Origin: Fulvivirga imtechensis AK7
GTDB lineage: Bacteria > Bacteroidota > Bacteroidia > Cytophagales > Cyclobacteriaceae
Assembly: GCF_000331535.1 (NCBI RefSeq)
Contig: NZ_AMZN01000092.1
Location: 1 to 54,636, forward strand
DNA: 54,636 nucleotides
Direction of reading: 5' to 3'
The notes under the pieces are model-generated. The model was not told where the DNA came from. It was given only the letters and a program-made list of their open reading frames with translations, and did no database searches. The position numbers and the translations under genes were made by a program. How positions within the stretch are numbered: the stretch's first letter is position 1; each line of letters opens with the position of its first letter. Below, in pieces: positions 41,347-51,781 of the stretch.

Positions 41347-44037
41347 ATGGCAGAGGATAATGTAAACAACCACGGACTAGGCGAACATGACGATGAGGAT
41401 ACCATCCATGATATTACGCCCGTATCCGGAATGTATGAAAACTGGTTTCTGGACTATGCGTCCTACGTAATTTTAGAAAGGGCGGTGCCTGCAATACAGG
41501 ATGGATTTAAGCCTGTGCAGCGTAGGATCATGCATGCATTGAAGGAAATGGATGACGGCCGGTTCAATAAAGTGGCCAATGTGATCGGTAGCACCATGCA
41601 ATACCATCCTCACGGAGATGCTTCTATTGGTGATGCTATTGTAAATATAGGTCAGAAGGACCTGCTCATCGACACTCAGGGTAACTGGGGAGACATCAGG
41701 ACAGGTGACAGCGCAGCAGCGCCAAGATATATAGAAGCCAGGCTTTCCAAATTTGCTCTGGACGTAGTTTATAATCCTCAAACTACAGAGTGGCAGCTTT
41801 CTTATGACGGTAGAAAAAAGGAGCCGGTAACGCTGCCGGTAAAATTCCCACTTCTGCTTGCACAGGGTGTGGAAGGTATAGCAGTAGGCCTTTCTACAAA
41901 AGTATTGCCTCACAACTTTTGTGAGCTAATTAAGGCTTCTATCGATATTCTGAAAGGTAAGAAGGTAAAGATCTACCCTGATTTTCCTACGGGAGGACAG
42001 GCCGATTTTTCTGAGTATAACCAAGGGCTTAGGGGTGGCAGGATCAAGGTCCGGGCTAAGATAGAAGAGTATGATAAAAAGACGCTGATCATAAAGGATA
42101 TTCCTTACGGAACAACAACTACCAACTTGATTGAATCCATCATCAAAGCCAACGATAAGGGTAAGATCAAGATCAAACAGGTAGTGGATAACACCGCCAA
42201 AGATGTGGAAATACTGGTTTCATTGGCCCCGGGACAATCACCGGATATTACAATTGACGCCTTGTATGCGTTTACCGATTGTGAAGTTTCCATATCCCCC
42301 AATGCGTGTGTGATCATTGGTGACAAGCCTCACTTCATGGGTGTTGATGAAATATTAAAGATCAACACGGATCAAACAGTGGACCTGCTAACCCAGGAGC
42401 TGGAGATCAAAAAACATGAATTAATGGAGAAGATCCTCTTTTCTTCATTGGAAAAAATATTTATTGAGAACAGGATCTACCGCGACATTGAAGAATGTGA
42501 GACCTGGGAGGCAGTAATCGCTACTATCGATAAGGGCTTAGATCCGTATAAACCACAGTTTTACCGTGATATTACCGAAGACGATATTGTCAGGCTGACA
42601 GAGATCAGGATCAAAAGGATATCGAAATTTGATGCCTTTAAAGCCGATGAGCTATTGAGAAAGCTGGAACATGACCTAAAGGAGACGGAGCATCACCTGG
42701 CGCATATCGTTGACTATGCCATAAGCTACTATTCCAACCTGCTTGAAAAGTATGGAAAAGGGAGGGAAAGGAAGACAGAGATCAAGTCATTTGACTCAAT
42801 AGACACCACCATTGTGGCTGCCAATAACCAGAAGCTTTATGTCAACAGGGAAGATGGTTTTGTAGGCTATGGCATCAAAAAGGATGAATTCATAACAGAA
42901 TGTTCTGACCTTGACGATATTATAGTTATCAGAAGAGATGGTAAATGCGTGGTTTCGAGGATATCCGAAAAGCTGTTCATGGGTAAAGACATCCTGCATG
43001 TCGGGGTGTGGAAGAAAGGCGATGACCGGATGACCTACAACCTGGTGTATGTTGATGGCAAATCGGGTCGCTCCATGATCAAGCGATTTAATGTGACGGC
43101 AGTTACTCGAGACAAAGAATATGATCTTACCAAAGGGAATAAGGGTTCAAAAGTACTTTACCTGAGCGCCAACCCTAACGGTGAAGCAGAGGTGATCAAT
43201 GTAAAGCTTACCTCAGGGGCCAAAGCCAGAAAGAAGGTATTTGACTTTGACTTTGCCGAGATAGACATAAAAGGTCGTGGGGCAGGAGGTAATATCCTTA
43301 CCAGGTATCCCGTGCGCAAGATTGAATTGAAGTCGGAAGGTGTATCTACATTAAGTGGTCTTGATATTTGGTACGATGAGGTAATAGGGCGATTGAACAA
43401 GGATCAGCGCGGGAAGCATATCGGCAAATTTAACGGTGACGATAACATACTGGTAGTTTACAAAGACGGTACTTATGAACTCACTTCGTATGAACTCACC
43501 AATCGTTATGAGCCCGAAAAGGTAATGCTGATCGAAAGATTTGACCCTGGTAAGGTGATATCTGCTGTGCATTATGATGGACAAAGTAAAAACTACTATG
43601 TCAAACGCTTCAGGATAGAGACAACATCAATAGGGAAGAAGTTTGGGTTTATCAGTGAGGCAGGAGGCTCTAAGCTGCTGGTGGTGTCGACCTTTGATAA
43701 GCCGCTGGTGGAAATAGAGTATACCAGGGGTAAAGGCAATGAAAAACAAACCGAACAACTGTCATTAGACGACCTTATAGAGGTGAAGGGCTGGAAAGCC
43801 ATTGGGAACAGGCTGTCGTCTGAAAATGTAAAAAAGGTAAAATACCTTGGCGGAGAAGATCTCGAAGATAAAAATGCTGACATAGATGATGATGAGCAGG
43901 AAAATGGAGATGAAGATATCGAGGTTGTAGAAGGAGAAAACGAGCCCAAGGCAGAAGAGAAGGTAGAAAAAAGAAAAGATAAGGGAAAGGGTGACAGTGG
44001 ATATGGTATCGGTGATACTATAGAGCTGGATTTTTAA
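41347..44037 (+). CDS. parC: DNA topoisomerase IV subunit A (GyrA/ParC family)
   Basis: 896 aa. Winged-helix and tower domains with the active-site Tyr128 in SAAAPRYIEARL (codon near 41728), ARISPVSGMYENWFLDYASY-type start, a long coiled coil (about 385-460) and a C-terminal beta-pinwheel region (about 500-810). After it comes a very acidic, then basic, tail (about 835-885) ending GDTIELDF. With ParE it forms topoisomerase IV. The C-terminal wrap lacks a clear GyrA box (Q-R-R-G-G-K-G), which supports ParC over GyrA. The coding region runs directly into the methyltransferase gene after 9 bp. Confidence 0.92.
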   Translation: MAEDNVNNHGLGEHDDEDTIHDITPVSGMYENWFLDYASYVILERAVPAIQDGFKPVQRRIMHALKEMDDGRFNKVANVIGSTMQYHPHGDASIGDAIVNIGQKDLLIDTQGNWGDIRTGDSAAAPRYIEARLSKFALDVVYNPQTTEWQLSYDGRKKEPVTLPVKFPLLLAQGVEGIAVGLSTKVLPHNFCELIKASIDILKGKKVKIYPDFPTGGQADFSEYNQGLRGGRIKVRAKIEEYDKKTLIIKDIPYGTTTTNLIESIIKANDKGKIKIKQVVDNTAKDVEILVSLAPGQSPDITIDALYAFTDCEVSISPNACVIIGDKPHFMGVDEILKINTDQTVDLLTQELEIKKHELMEKILFSSLEKIFIENRIYRDIEECETWEAVIATIDKGLDPYKPQFYRDITEDDIVRLTEIRIKRISKFDAFKADELLRKLEHDLKETEHHLAHIVDYAISYYSNLLEKYGKGRERKTEIKSFDSIDTTIVAANNQKLYVNREDGFVGYGIKKDEFITECSDLDDIIVIRRDGKCVVSRISEKLFMGKDILHVGVWKKGDDRMTYNLVYVDGKSGRSMIKRFNVTAVTRDKEYDLTKGNKGSKVLYLSANPNGEAEVINVKLTSGAKARKKVFDFDFAEIDIKGRGAGGNILTRYPVRKIELKSEGVSTLSGLDIWYDEVIGRLNKDQRGKHIGKFNGDDNILVVYKDGTYELTSYELTNRYEPEKVMLIERFDPGKVISAVHYDGQSKNYYVKRFRIETTSIGKKFGFISEAGGSKLLVVSTFDKPLVEIEYTRGKGNEKQTEQLSLDDLIEVKGWKAIGNRLSSENVKKVKYLGGEDLEDKNADIDDDEQENGDEDIEVVEGENEPKAEEKVEKRKDKGKGDSGYGIGDTIELDF

Positions 44038-44046
44038 GGCCTGGCT

Positions 44047-44730
44047 ATGGATAGAACCTCAGTCAGGTTGCTCAACTTCTTTGCGGAGTATGTTACAGAT
44101 CATAAAAAAGTACTGGTGGAAAAGGTTTTGTCGCAACGTACCCGCCACCTCACCCTGGTGCTGGAGGATATTTATCAACCTCAGAATGCCAGCGCAGTTG
44201 TGAGGACCTGCGAGGGGTTCGGATTACAGGACCTGCATGTGATAGAAGGGAGACATCATTACGAGCTTAATCCGCGTGTGGTTCATGGCGCCTCAAAATG
44301 GATAGACATTATCAAATATTCCGGCCGGCCCAACAACACAGCAACATGCTACAACCACCTCAGGGAAAAAGACTATACCATTTTGGCAACCTCTCCGGAA
44401 AGCAATGGTCTTTCCATCTATGATGTAGACGTGAAAGATAAGATAGCTTTGGTTTTTGGAACTGAAAAATATGGTATTACAGATTATGCCAAACAACACG
44501 CTGACGGATTGGTGACTATACCCATGTATGGATTTACGGAAAGTTATAATATATCGGTAAGTGCGGCAATCTGTACCAGTATTTTAGCACAAAAACTTTT
44601 TACCTCTGATGTGAAGTGGGAACTGTCTAATGACGAAAAGCTGAAATTGAAACTGGAGTGGTACAGAAAAGTAGTCCACAGGTCTGAAATACTAGAAAAA
44701 GAATTTTTGAAATCATTAGATGAAGATTGA
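44047..44730 (+). CDS. SpoU-family tRNA/rRNA 2'-O-methyltransferase (TrmH-like)
   Basis: 227 aa. The three SpoU motifs are present: NASAVVRTCEGFGLQDLHVI, ALVFGTEKYGI, and MYGFTESYNISVSAAICTSIL. The knotted fold binds S-adenosylmethionine and methylates a ribose 2'-OH, most likely Gm18 in tRNA because the protein is TrmH-length and has the C-terminal helix. It sits 9 bp after parC and 24 bp before the next gene, suggesting one long transcript. Confidence 0.9.
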   Translation: MDRTSVRLLNFFAEYVTDHKKVLVEKVLSQRTRHLTLVLEDIYQPQNASAVVRTCEGFGLQDLHVIEGRHHYELNPRVVHGASKWIDIIKYSGRPNNTATCYNHLREKDYTILATSPESNGLSIYDVDVKDKIALVFGTEKYGITDYAKQHADGLVTIPMYGFTESYNISVSAAICTSILAQKLFTSDVKWELSNDEKLKLKLEWYRKVVHRSEILEKEFLKSLDED

Positions 44731-44754
44731 ACTTTATGCGTTCAATAGATTGAT

Positions 44755-45396
44755 ATGCGCCCGTTGAGAATGGCTTTCAAAATAATAGGGTATATGGCAG
44801 TGGCACTGGTAGGATTTGTTGTGATCACCAACCTGTGGATCTACTTCAGTACAACCGCTGATGTGTATACGGAATTAGATAAAGTGCCTTCAAGTCAGGT
44901 AGCTTTGGTGCTGGGCACCAGTCACCGGCTGGTCGATGGTTCGCCCAACCCCTTCTTTCATGAAAGGATGAAAACGGCGGCAGAGCTTTACAAACAAGGG
45001 AAGGTGAAGCATATACTGGTAAGTGGTGACAATGCCACCATTTATTACAATGAACCCCATAAAATGCGGCAGGCCTTGATAAAGCTGGGTATCCCATCGG
45101 AGAAGATCACCCTGGATTATGCGGGCTTCAGAACGCTGGATTCTATTATACGTTGTAAAAAGGTGTTTGGGCAGGATAATATCATCATCATCACCCAGCC
45201 TTTTCACAGCTACCGGGCACTATTCATTAGCAACTACTATGATATGCAGGCGGTTGCTATGACTACAGAAAAGGTGGAGTCATCAATAAAAGTACAAATA
45301 AGAGAATATTTTGCACGGATGTTAGCGGTGTGGGACCTTTATGTGATAAAAAAAGAACCAAAATTTTTAGGAAAAAAGGAAACCCTTGATGTATAA
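44755..45396 (+). CDS. SanA/YdcF-like DUF218 membrane protein
   Basis: 213 aa. One N-terminal transmembrane helix (about 8-31), then a DUF218 domain outside the cytoplasm: VALVLGTSHRLVDGSPNPFF, VKHILVSGDNA, and IIITQPFHSYRALFI. SanA-type proteins affect envelope integrity and vancomycin sensitivity in enterobacteria; the chemistry is unresolved. It is in the same direction as the topoisomerase IV genes. Function inferred from family only. Confidence 0.88.
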   Translation: MRPLRMAFKIIGYMAVALVGFVVITNLWIYFSTTADVYTELDKVPSSQVALVLGTSHRLVDGSPNPFFHERMKTAAELYKQGKVKHILVSGDNATIYYNEPHKMRQALIKLGIPSEKITLDYAGFRTLDSIIRCKKVFGQDNIIIITQPFHSYRALFISNYYDMQAVAMTTEKVESSIKVQIREYFARMLAVWDLYVIKKEPKFLGKKETLDV

Positions 45397-45450
45397 ATTC
45401 GGTACAAGTAGATCATGCTTATTAACCTTATTTTTGAAAGTAGTTTTGTG

Positions 45451-47943
45451 ATGCGTTTTTGTGGAGTACTTGTATTATGCCTTTTCTCAACAATCGGCCT
45501 CGCTCAAAAAACAATAGTTTCAGGGAAAATTATCGATGCCAATTCCGGAGACCCTGTGCCCTTTGCAAATATTGTTTTTAAAGGAACCAGCATTGGTACT
45601 ACCACTAACTTCGAAGGGTATTACAAACTGGAAACGTCCGAACGGGTAGATTCACTAATAGCCTCATATGTGGGTTATGTTACCAAAACAAAAGTTGTTA
45701 GGCCTGGTGTTACCCAGACGATCAATTATCAGCTTGAGGAAAATGTACTAAGCCTTCAGGAAGTGGTGTTCATTGCCGGTGAAAATCCTGCTTTTGAAGT
45801 GCTGAGAAATGTTGTGAAAAATAAGGATAAGAATAATAAACGCTCCCTCAGCGCCTATCAGTACGACACCTATACAAAAATAGAAATCGATGTAGATAAT
45901 ATTTCCGAAAAATTCAGGAAGAGAAAGGTGATGCAGAAGATTACATCGGTGATGGATAGTGTTGATCGTATTGCAGGTGAAGATGGAAAGCCGATCCTAC
46001 CTGTTTTTATTTCTGAGACCCTTTCAGAATATTACTATCGAAGCAGTCCGAAGCTACAGCACGAAAAGATACTAAAAACGAAGATAACAGGGGTTGGAGT
46101 AGAAGACGGCTCCGTTGTATCCCAGTTCATCGGCTCATCATTCCAGGAGTATAATTTCTACCAAAACTGGCTCAATATTGTTGAAAAGGATTTCGTTTCC
46201 CCCATAGCTGATGGATGGAAATTTTATTACGAATACGATCTTTCCGACAGCGCTTATGTGGGTGATCATTATTGTTACAGGCTTGATTTTTTTCCAAAAA
46301 GTGAGCAGGACCTGGCTTTTGTGGGTACTATGTGGATCACCAAAGACGGTTATGCTCTAAAGCAGATAGATGCTACAGTTTCCTCCGCAGTAAACCTCAA
46401 CTATATAGAGAAGATAAAAATACAGCAAGAGCTGGAGCCGACCTCAGCCGGACCATGGATACCCGTAAAAAACAGGGTGTTGCTGGACATTGGGGAGGTA
46501 ACAAAGGATATGGCCGGTGTATTGGCCAAATTTTATACTTCGAATAAAAATGTGCAGGTGAATATGCCGCAGGAGTTGAAATTCTATGCCCGACCCATAG
46601 AAGTAGCGGAAGATTATAAGATCGGAAATGATAATATATTCTGGGATAAGCACCGTCATGAACCATTGTCAGCTACAGAGCAGAGTGTGTACCGCATGAT
46701 AGATACCCTGAAAAACATACCTGTGGTGAAAACCTATACCGAATTATTAAAAGTGGCTATTAATGGTTATAAAAAGGTGGGTAAATTCGATGTAGGGCCA
46801 TACCTGTCGCTTTATGCTAATAATACCGTTGAAGGGCACCGGTTTCAGATAGGTACACGCACCAATATCAGTTTCAGTAATAAGTGGGTTTTAGGAGGGC
46901 GTATAGCTTATGGCACCGAAGATGAATCTTTCAAATACCAGGGCTTCGCAGAAATGATCCTAGACCGGGACAGGTGGACGGTGATCAGGGCTGAATATAC
47001 CAAGGATATCGACCAGGTAGGACTATCCGCTGATGACCTTTTGGATAATTATATATTTCTGGCTGCTACCAAGTATGGCAACCTGATCCGCCCATACCGG
47101 TATCATCAGGCCAAGTTCAGTATGCAGCGTGAGCTGGTAAAAGGCTTTACCCAAAAGGCCACATTTCAATACCGCACTTTTGATCCACTATATAATTTTG
47201 GTTACTATACAGACCCTGAACGTGCAGATTCTCCCATTGCCACAGAATTTCAAACTGCAGAAGTTGCTCTCGAAGCAAGATATGCCAGAGATGAGCTGTT
47301 TGTACAAAATGATAATGAGAGGATCAGTCTGGGAACAGTAAAATGGCCTATCGTTACGCTTCGATATGTGCGCGGTTTGAAAGGTGTGATGGACAGTGAC
47401 TTTGATTACAACAAAGTGGGTATCAATATTACTAAAAACCTGAAAATGGGATTTTTTGGTACCTCCAATTTCACCATCACCGGAGAGCATATATTTGAAA
47501 CACTGCCTTACCCGTTGCTAAAAGCACATATAGGTAACGAATCTCTGTTCTATACCTCAGCGGCTTTCAATTTGATGAACTTCTCGGAATTTGCCAGCAA
47601 CAGCTATGCATCTGTTAAATACAGGCATCACTTCGAGGGGTTTATTCTTAACCGGATACCATTGATGAAGAAACTGAAATGGAGGTTATTAGCCACGGCT
47701 AATGTGCTTTACGGTCAGTTAGACCAGAAAAACAGAGATATTATTCCACTACAAACGGTTGATGGTGAACCAATAGAGCCCATTGGTTCATTCCGCAAGA
47801 ATGAGCCCTATGTTGAGGTCGGTTATGGAGTCGAAAATATATTTAAAGTGCTGCGTGTCGATTTCCTCCATAGGCTGAATTATCTCGATCGCCCAGACGT
47901 TGATAAATTTGGAGTGAAAATAAGCTTCCAGTTCATTTTATAG
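45451..47943 (+). CDS. DUF5686 outer membrane protein with N-terminal carboxypeptidase-like regulatory domain
   Basis: 830 aa from the ATG at 45451 (MRFCGVLVLCLFSTIGLAQ, signal peptide); an in-frame ATG at 45415 gives a longer but poorer N-terminus. Residues about 20-105 are a carboxypeptidase-D-like regulatory fold (IVSGKIIDANSGDPVPFANI), the type seen in front of TonB-dependent receptors. The rest is a long beta-barrel-like DUF5686 region ending in FGVKISFQFIL, a typical outer-membrane C-terminus. It lacks a TonB box and plug, so it is not a SusC. It may be a channel or assembly factor. Function unknown. Confidence 0.85.
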   Translation: MRFCGVLVLCLFSTIGLAQKTIVSGKIIDANSGDPVPFANIVFKGTSIGTTTNFEGYYKLETSERVDSLIASYVGYVTKTKVVRPGVTQTINYQLEENVLSLQEVVFIAGENPAFEVLRNVVKNKDKNNKRSLSAYQYDTYTKIEIDVDNISEKFRKRKVMQKITSVMDSVDRIAGEDGKPILPVFISETLSEYYYRSSPKLQHEKILKTKITGVGVEDGSVVSQFIGSSFQEYNFYQNWLNIVEKDFVSPIADGWKFYYEYDLSDSAYVGDHYCYRLDFFPKSEQDLAFVGTMWITKDGYALKQIDATVSSAVNLNYIEKIKIQQELEPTSAGPWIPVKNRVLLDIGEVTKDMAGVLAKFYTSNKNVQVNMPQELKFYARPIEVAEDYKIGNDNIFWDKHRHEPLSATEQSVYRMIDTLKNIPVVKTYTELLKVAINGYKKVGKFDVGPYLSLYANNTVEGHRFQIGTRTNISFSNKWVLGGRIAYGTEDESFKYQGFAEMILDRDRWTVIRAEYTKDIDQVGLSADDLLDNYIFLAATKYGNLIRPYRYHQAKFSMQRELVKGFTQKATFQYRTFDPLYNFGYYTDPERADSPIATEFQTAEVALEARYARDELFVQNDNERISLGTVKWPIVTLRYVRGLKGVMDSDFDYNKVGINITKNLKMGFFGTSNFTITGEHIFETLPYPLLKAHIGNESLFYTSAAFNLMNFSEFASNSYASVKYRHHFEGFILNRIPLMKKLKWRLLATANVLYGQLDQKNRDIIPLQTVDGEPIEPIGSFRKNEPYVEVGYGVENIFKVLRVDFLHRLNYLDRPDVDKFGVKISFQFIL

Positions 47944-47968
47944 ACAAGGCTACAGCATTTAATATTAA

Positions 47969-47999
47969 AATAAAGGACGAGCAATTTTTATCCTTTATT
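47969..47999. repeat. 9-bp perfect inverted repeat with 13-base loop
   Basis: AATAAAGGA (47969-47977) and TCCTTTATT (47991-47999) sit between the outer membrane protein gene and the -7 box of the next gene. It could be a weak terminator of the upstream unit or an operator. Confidence 0.45.
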
Positions 48000-48007
48000 C
48001 ATTCCGT

Positions 48008-48015
48008 TATTTTTG
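48008..48015 (+). promoter_or_regulatory. Putative -7 box (TATTTTTG) of the TPR lipoprotein-thrS unit
   Basis: Exact TAnnTTTG match 20 bp before the ATG at 48036, directly after the inverted repeat. Confidence 0.5.
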
Positions 48016-48035
48016 TGAGTAACAAGTTATAGCAC

Positions 48036-49142
48036 ATGCGAATTCTGATAGCATTTTTGGTCATGATGGCTTTTTCAGGCTGTGTTGAGCATTCTAAAGA
48101 TGCCCTGCACAATGCAGACATCAACGTGAAGGCAGCCAGTGTATTGGAATACCTGCGGGAGGTATCGGAGAAAGAACCGAGAAATCATGTTGTTCACTAT
48201 CAGTTAGCCAATGTTCATTTTGACGAGGAGCAATACAGGCAAGCGCAGATCAATATCAGCAAAGCCATAGAATTTCAGGAGGACAACGCAGAATACTATT
48301 TTTTAAGTGGGAAAATATATCAGAAACTTGAGGAACCGGAGGAGGCGGTGAAAGCCCTGTTGTTAGCAGAAAACCTGGGCAAGAAGAACCAGGAGCTTTA
48401 TTACATCATAGCAGAAGAATACCAGCGGCTAAAAGAACCCGCAAAGGCAAGAAAGGCTATCGATCAGCTTACCGACATGGATAACTCTGCTGAAGCCTAC
48501 ACGCTAAAAGGAAATATTATGATCTCGCTCGGGGATACCGTACAGGCGATGGAGAATTACCAAAGAGCCGTGAAATTAGACAAAACATACCCTGATGCGC
48601 ACATAGCTCTTGCTGATATTCATATTAGCCGTAAGAATGAACAGGAGGCTCATAAATTTGTAAATACGCTTTTACAATTGGAGCCGGATAATTTGGGTTT
48701 CCTGGAGCGTAAAGGAGAACTATTAATGAGATCAGGTGAGCTGGACAGCGCAAAGGCTATTTTTTCAAGAATAGCTGATGAGCGACAGCACTACCTTGAC
48801 TATTATCAGCTTTCTAATGTATATTACCTTCAGCGGGCGTACGATTCTGCCCAATATATGGCTAAGAAGGCATTTGAGCTTAACAAGGATTTTTTAGAAG
48901 CGCAAATACTTGTAGCCCGGTCCCTGGATAAAAAGCGCAGATACCAGGAGGCAATAGAGGTTTACCAGGCTATTCTGGCTACGGATTCCACCTACAATTT
49001 AGCTATCACTGAATTGGACAATTTGCAAAGAAAAGTTGCATATTTGTGGCGTTTGGAACAAGAGCGTAAAGAGATGGATTCCACAAGGAACAATCCGCCA
49101 CCGGCTGTACAGAAAAAGGAAATAATCGATAATCAGAAATAG
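48036..49142 (+). CDS. TPR-repeat lipoprotein
   Basis: 368 aa. Signal peptide with lipobox AFSGC (Cys16). About eight tetratricopeptide repeats fill the protein, for example YQLANVHFDEEQYRQAQINI, YFLSGKIYQKLEEPEEAV and LVARSLDKKRRYQEAIEVYQ. The end is a charged, Pro-rich tail. It is likely an envelope scaffold. Only 9 bp separate it from thrS, so its expression is tied to translation genes. Confidence 0.88.
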   Translation: MRILIAFLVMMAFSGCVEHSKDALHNADINVKAASVLEYLREVSEKEPRNHVVHYQLANVHFDEEQYRQAQINISKAIEFQEDNAEYYFLSGKIYQKLEEPEEAVKALLLAENLGKKNQELYYIIAEEYQRLKEPAKARKAIDQLTDMDNSAEAYTLKGNIMISLGDTVQAMENYQRAVKLDKTYPDAHIALADIHISRKNEQEAHKFVNTLLQLEPDNLGFLERKGELLMRSGELDSAKAIFSRIADERQHYLDYYQLSNVYYLQRAYDSAQYMAKKAFELNKDFLEAQILVARSLDKKRRYQEAIEVYQAILATDSTYNLAITELDNLQRKVAYLWRLEQERKEMDSTRNNPPPAVQKKEIIDNQK

Positions 49143-49151
49143 ATTTTTAAA

Positions 49152-51086
49152 ATGATCAAAATTACATTGCCTGATGGTTCGGTCAGGGAGTATGAGAAAG
49201 GTGCAACAGGCTATGATATTGCTATGAGCATTAGCGAAGGGCTGGCTCGCAACGTATTAGCTGCAAAGGTAAATGGTGAAGTTTGGGACGCAACACGCCC
49301 TATTACTGATGATGCTACCGTGCAATTGCTTACCTGGAATGATACTGAAGGAAAATCTACATTCTGGCATTCATCGGCTCACTTGCTGGCAGAGGCTCTG
49401 GAAGAGCTTTACCCCGGGGTGAAGTTTGGCATTGGGCCTCCTATTGACAATGGCTTTTACTATGATGTAGACCTGGGCGATCAGGAGTTTGGCGAGGATG
49501 ACCTGGAAAAGGTGGAGCAAAAAATGCAGGAGCTTGCTAAAAACAAGAGCGAATACACCAGGACGGAAGTAAGTAAAGCCGATGCTCTGAAGTATTTTGA
49601 AGAGAAGGGTGATGAATATAAAATAGAATTGATCAGGGACCTCGAAGATGGAAAGATCACTTTCTATCAGCAGGGTAATTTCGTAGATCTCTGCAAAGGA
49701 CCTCATGTTCCGAATACTAGCTTCATCAAAGCCGTGAAGCTGATGAACGTAGCAGGAGCTTATTGGAGAGGAGACGAGAAAAGAAAACAGCTCACCAGGA
49801 TCTATGGTGTTTCGTTTCCCAAGCAAAAAGAGTTAAAAGAGTATCTCGAAAGATTAGAGGAAGCCAAAAAGCGTGATCACCGAAAGTTGGGAAAGGAACT
49901 TGAACTGTTCACTTTTTCAGAGAAAGTAGGCTTAGGCCTCCCTTTGTGGTTGCCAAAAGGTACTGTGCTGCGCGAAAGACTTGAAAATTTTATGCGTAAA
50001 GCGCAGATCAAGGCGGGATATGACCCGGTGGTAACTCCGCATATTGGTAGCAAAGAACTTTATGTAACTTCCGGTCACTATGAAAAATATGGGGAGGACT
50101 CATTTCAGCCTATCAAAACGCCTAATGAGAACGAAGAATTTCTGCTGAAGCCAATGAACTGCCCTCACCATTGTGAGATATATAAGGCCAAACCACGCTC
50201 TTATAAAGAGCTGCCGGTGCGACTGGCAGAATTTGGTACCGTGTACCGTTACGAGCAAAGTGGCGAGCTCCACGGCCTCACCAGGGTGCGTGGCTTTACG
50301 CAAGACGATGCCCATATTTTCTGCAGGCCCGATCAGGTAAAAGAAGAATTTATCAAAGTGATCGATCTGGTGCTTTATGTGTTTAAAGCGTTGGGCTTTG
50401 ACGATTATACCGCTCAGGTTTCTCTCAGAGACCCCGAAAATAAAACCAAGTATATAGGAGAGGATGCGCACTGGGACAAAGCCGAAAGAGAGATACAGGA
50501 AGCGGCCGATGAACGTGGCCTGACCACGGTGACTGAACTTGGCGAGGCAGCTTTTTATGGTCCCAAACTCGATTTTATGGTAAAGGATGCACTGGGAAGG
50601 AGCTGGCAGTTGGGTACTATTCAGGTGGATTATAACCTTCCTAAGCGATTTGAACTGGAGTATACCGGTGCTGATAATCAGAAGCACAGACCGGTAATGA
50701 TCCATCGCGCACCTTTTGGATCAATGGAAAGATTTGTGGCGGTATTGATAGAGCATTGTGGAGGGAATTTCCCGTTATGGTTAGCGCCTGAGCAAATAGC
50801 TATACTTCCTATTTCGGAAAAATATCAGGAGTATGCTGAAAAATTGCATACTATATTAAGTGAAAGGGACATCAGAGGCTCGGTAGATAACCGGGATGAA
50901 AAAATCGGTAGAAAGATTCGCGATGCGGAGGTAAAAAAGGTACCATTTATGCTTATAGTGGGAGAGAAGGAACAAAATGAAGAAAGAGTATCTGTGAGGA
51001 AGCATGGACAGGGAGACCTGGGGAGTATGCCATGGGCTGAATTTGTTGATCATTTTCAGCAAGAAAGTGCTTTAAATTTGAATTAA
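49152..51086 (+). CDS. thrS: Threonyl-tRNA synthetase
   Basis: 644 aa, standard length. TGS domain (1-62), editing/SAD domain (about 63-225, with [17 protein letters not shown] and the second His-rich [11 protein letters not shown]), class II catalytic core ([30 protein letters not shown] with the zinc Cys, [14 protein letters not shown]) and the C-terminal anticodon-binding domain (from about 540, [15 protein letters not shown]). It charges tRNA-Thr. No leader resembling an operator hairpin is evident; the gene follows the TPR lipoprotein after 9 bp. Confidence 0.97.
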   Translation: MIKITLPDGSVREYEKGATGYDIAMSISEGLARNVLAAKVNGEVWDATRPITDDATVQLLTWNDTEGKSTFWHSSAHLLAEALEELYPGVKFGIGPPIDNGFYYDVDLGDQEFGEDDLEKVEQKMQELAKNKSEYTRTEVSKADALKYFEEKGDEYKIELIRDLEDGKITFYQQGNFVDLCKGPHVPNTSFIKAVKLMNVAGAYWRGDEKRKQLTRIYGVSFPKQKELKEYLERLEEAKKRDHRKLGKELELFTFSEKVGLGLPLWLPKGTVLRERLENFMRKAQIKAGYDPVVTPHIGSKELYVTSGHYEKYGEDSFQPIKTPNENEEFLLKPMNCPHHCEIYKAKPRSYKELPVRLAEFGTVYRYEQSGELHGLTRVRGFTQDDAHIFCRPDQVKEEFIKVIDLVLYVFKALGFDDYTAQVSLRDPENKTKYIGEDAHWDKAEREIQEAADERGLTTVTELGEAAFYGPKLDFMVKDALGRSWQLGTIQVDYNLPKRFELEYTGADNQKHRPVMIHRAPFGSMERFVAVLIEHCGGNFPLWLAPEQIAILPISEKYQEYAEKLHTILSERDIRGSVDNRDEKIGRKIRDAEVKKVPFMLIVGEKEQNEERVSVRKHGQGDLGSMPWAEFVDHFQQESALNLN

Positions 51087-51124
51087 AGATATATTGCACT
51101 TATCTTTAATTTGTTATGTACATT

Positions 51125-51155
51125 TTGAAAAATCGAAATTATATAACGATATTTG
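51125..51155 (+). promoter_or_regulatory. Putative promoter of the infC-rpmI-rplT unit
   Basis: A TTG (51125-51127) stands 20 bp ahead of GATATTTG (51148-51155), which is one base from TAnnTTTG. The infC start follows about 38 bp later. Confidence 0.45.
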
Positions 51156-51180
51156 CAACCTGTTTTTTCGCAACTAAACC

Positions 51181-51195
51181 AAGGAGGTTAACATT
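51181..51195 (+). promoter_or_regulatory. Strong Shine-Dalgarno and ATT start codon of infC
   Basis: AAGGAGGT (51181-51188) with a short spacer before ATT (51193-51195). This is a near-perfect anti-16S match in a genome where other genes mostly lack one. ATT, rather than ATG, as the start is the classical infC control: IF3 discriminates against it, so it limits its own synthesis. Confidence 0.85.
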
Positions 51196-51753
51196 AGTAA
51201 ACAAAAATTTCAGAAAAGGGGCTTTCGAGGGAGAGTTGAGGAGCCCTATAAAGTGAACGAGAAAATCAACGCTCGTAAGGTACGGGTTGTTGGCGAAAAC
51301 GTTAAAGTGGATGTATATCCCATCGAACAAGCTTTAAAGATGGCCAGAGAGCAGAATTTAGATCTTGTAGAGATCTCGCCTACGGCTGATCCTCCGGTTT
51401 GTAAGATCATTGATTACTCGAAGTTTAAGTACGAGCAGAAGAAAAAACAGAAAGAAATTAAGGCCAAAGCTCAAAAAACGGTCATTAAAGAGATTCGGTT
51501 TGGCCCCAACACAGAGGAGCATGACTTTAACTTTAAGCTAAACCATGCACAAAAGTTCCTGAAAGAAGGAGCAAAAGTGAAGGCTTATGTTCATTTCGTG
51601 GGAAGGACCATTGTATTTAAAGAAAGAGGAGAGATCCTTTTGTTACGCTTTGCCCAGGCTTTGGAAGATTATGGAAAAGTAGAGCAGATGCCGAAGCTGG
51701 AAGGAAAAAGGATGACGATGTTTTTAACGCCTAAGCCAAACTCAAAAAAGTAG
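51193..51753 (+). CDS. infC: Translation initiation factor IF-3
   Basis: 186 aa from the ATT at 51193; a GTG at 51253 in the same frame would delete the conserved leader, and the strong Shine-Dalgarno is placed for ATT. N-domain with [17 protein letters not shown], linker rich in Lys (about 85-105), and C-domain with the IF3 motif [18 protein letters not shown] and [15 protein letters not shown]. The protein prevents premature 50S joining and proofreads the start codon on 30S. It begins a classic infC-rpmI-rplT unit. Confidence 0.97.
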   Translation: MSKQKFQKRGFRGRVEEPYKVNEKINARKVRVVGENVKVDVYPIEQALKMAREQNLDLVEISPTADPPVCKIIDYSKFKYEQKKKQKEIKAKAQKTVIKEIRFGPNTEEHDFNFKLNHAQKFLKEGAKVKAYVHFVGRTIVFKERGEILLLRFAQALEDYGKVEQMPKLEGKRMTMFLTPKPNSKK

Positions 51754-51781
51754 AATAATACAGATCAATAAATAATATAAA

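Noticed and set aside
38358-44037. DNA gyrase (gyrB/gyrA) instead of topoisomerase IV
   Set aside because: Adjacent organisation, the short B subunit and the lack of a clear GyrA box in the A subunit favour ParE/ParC, although the distinction by eye is not absolute.
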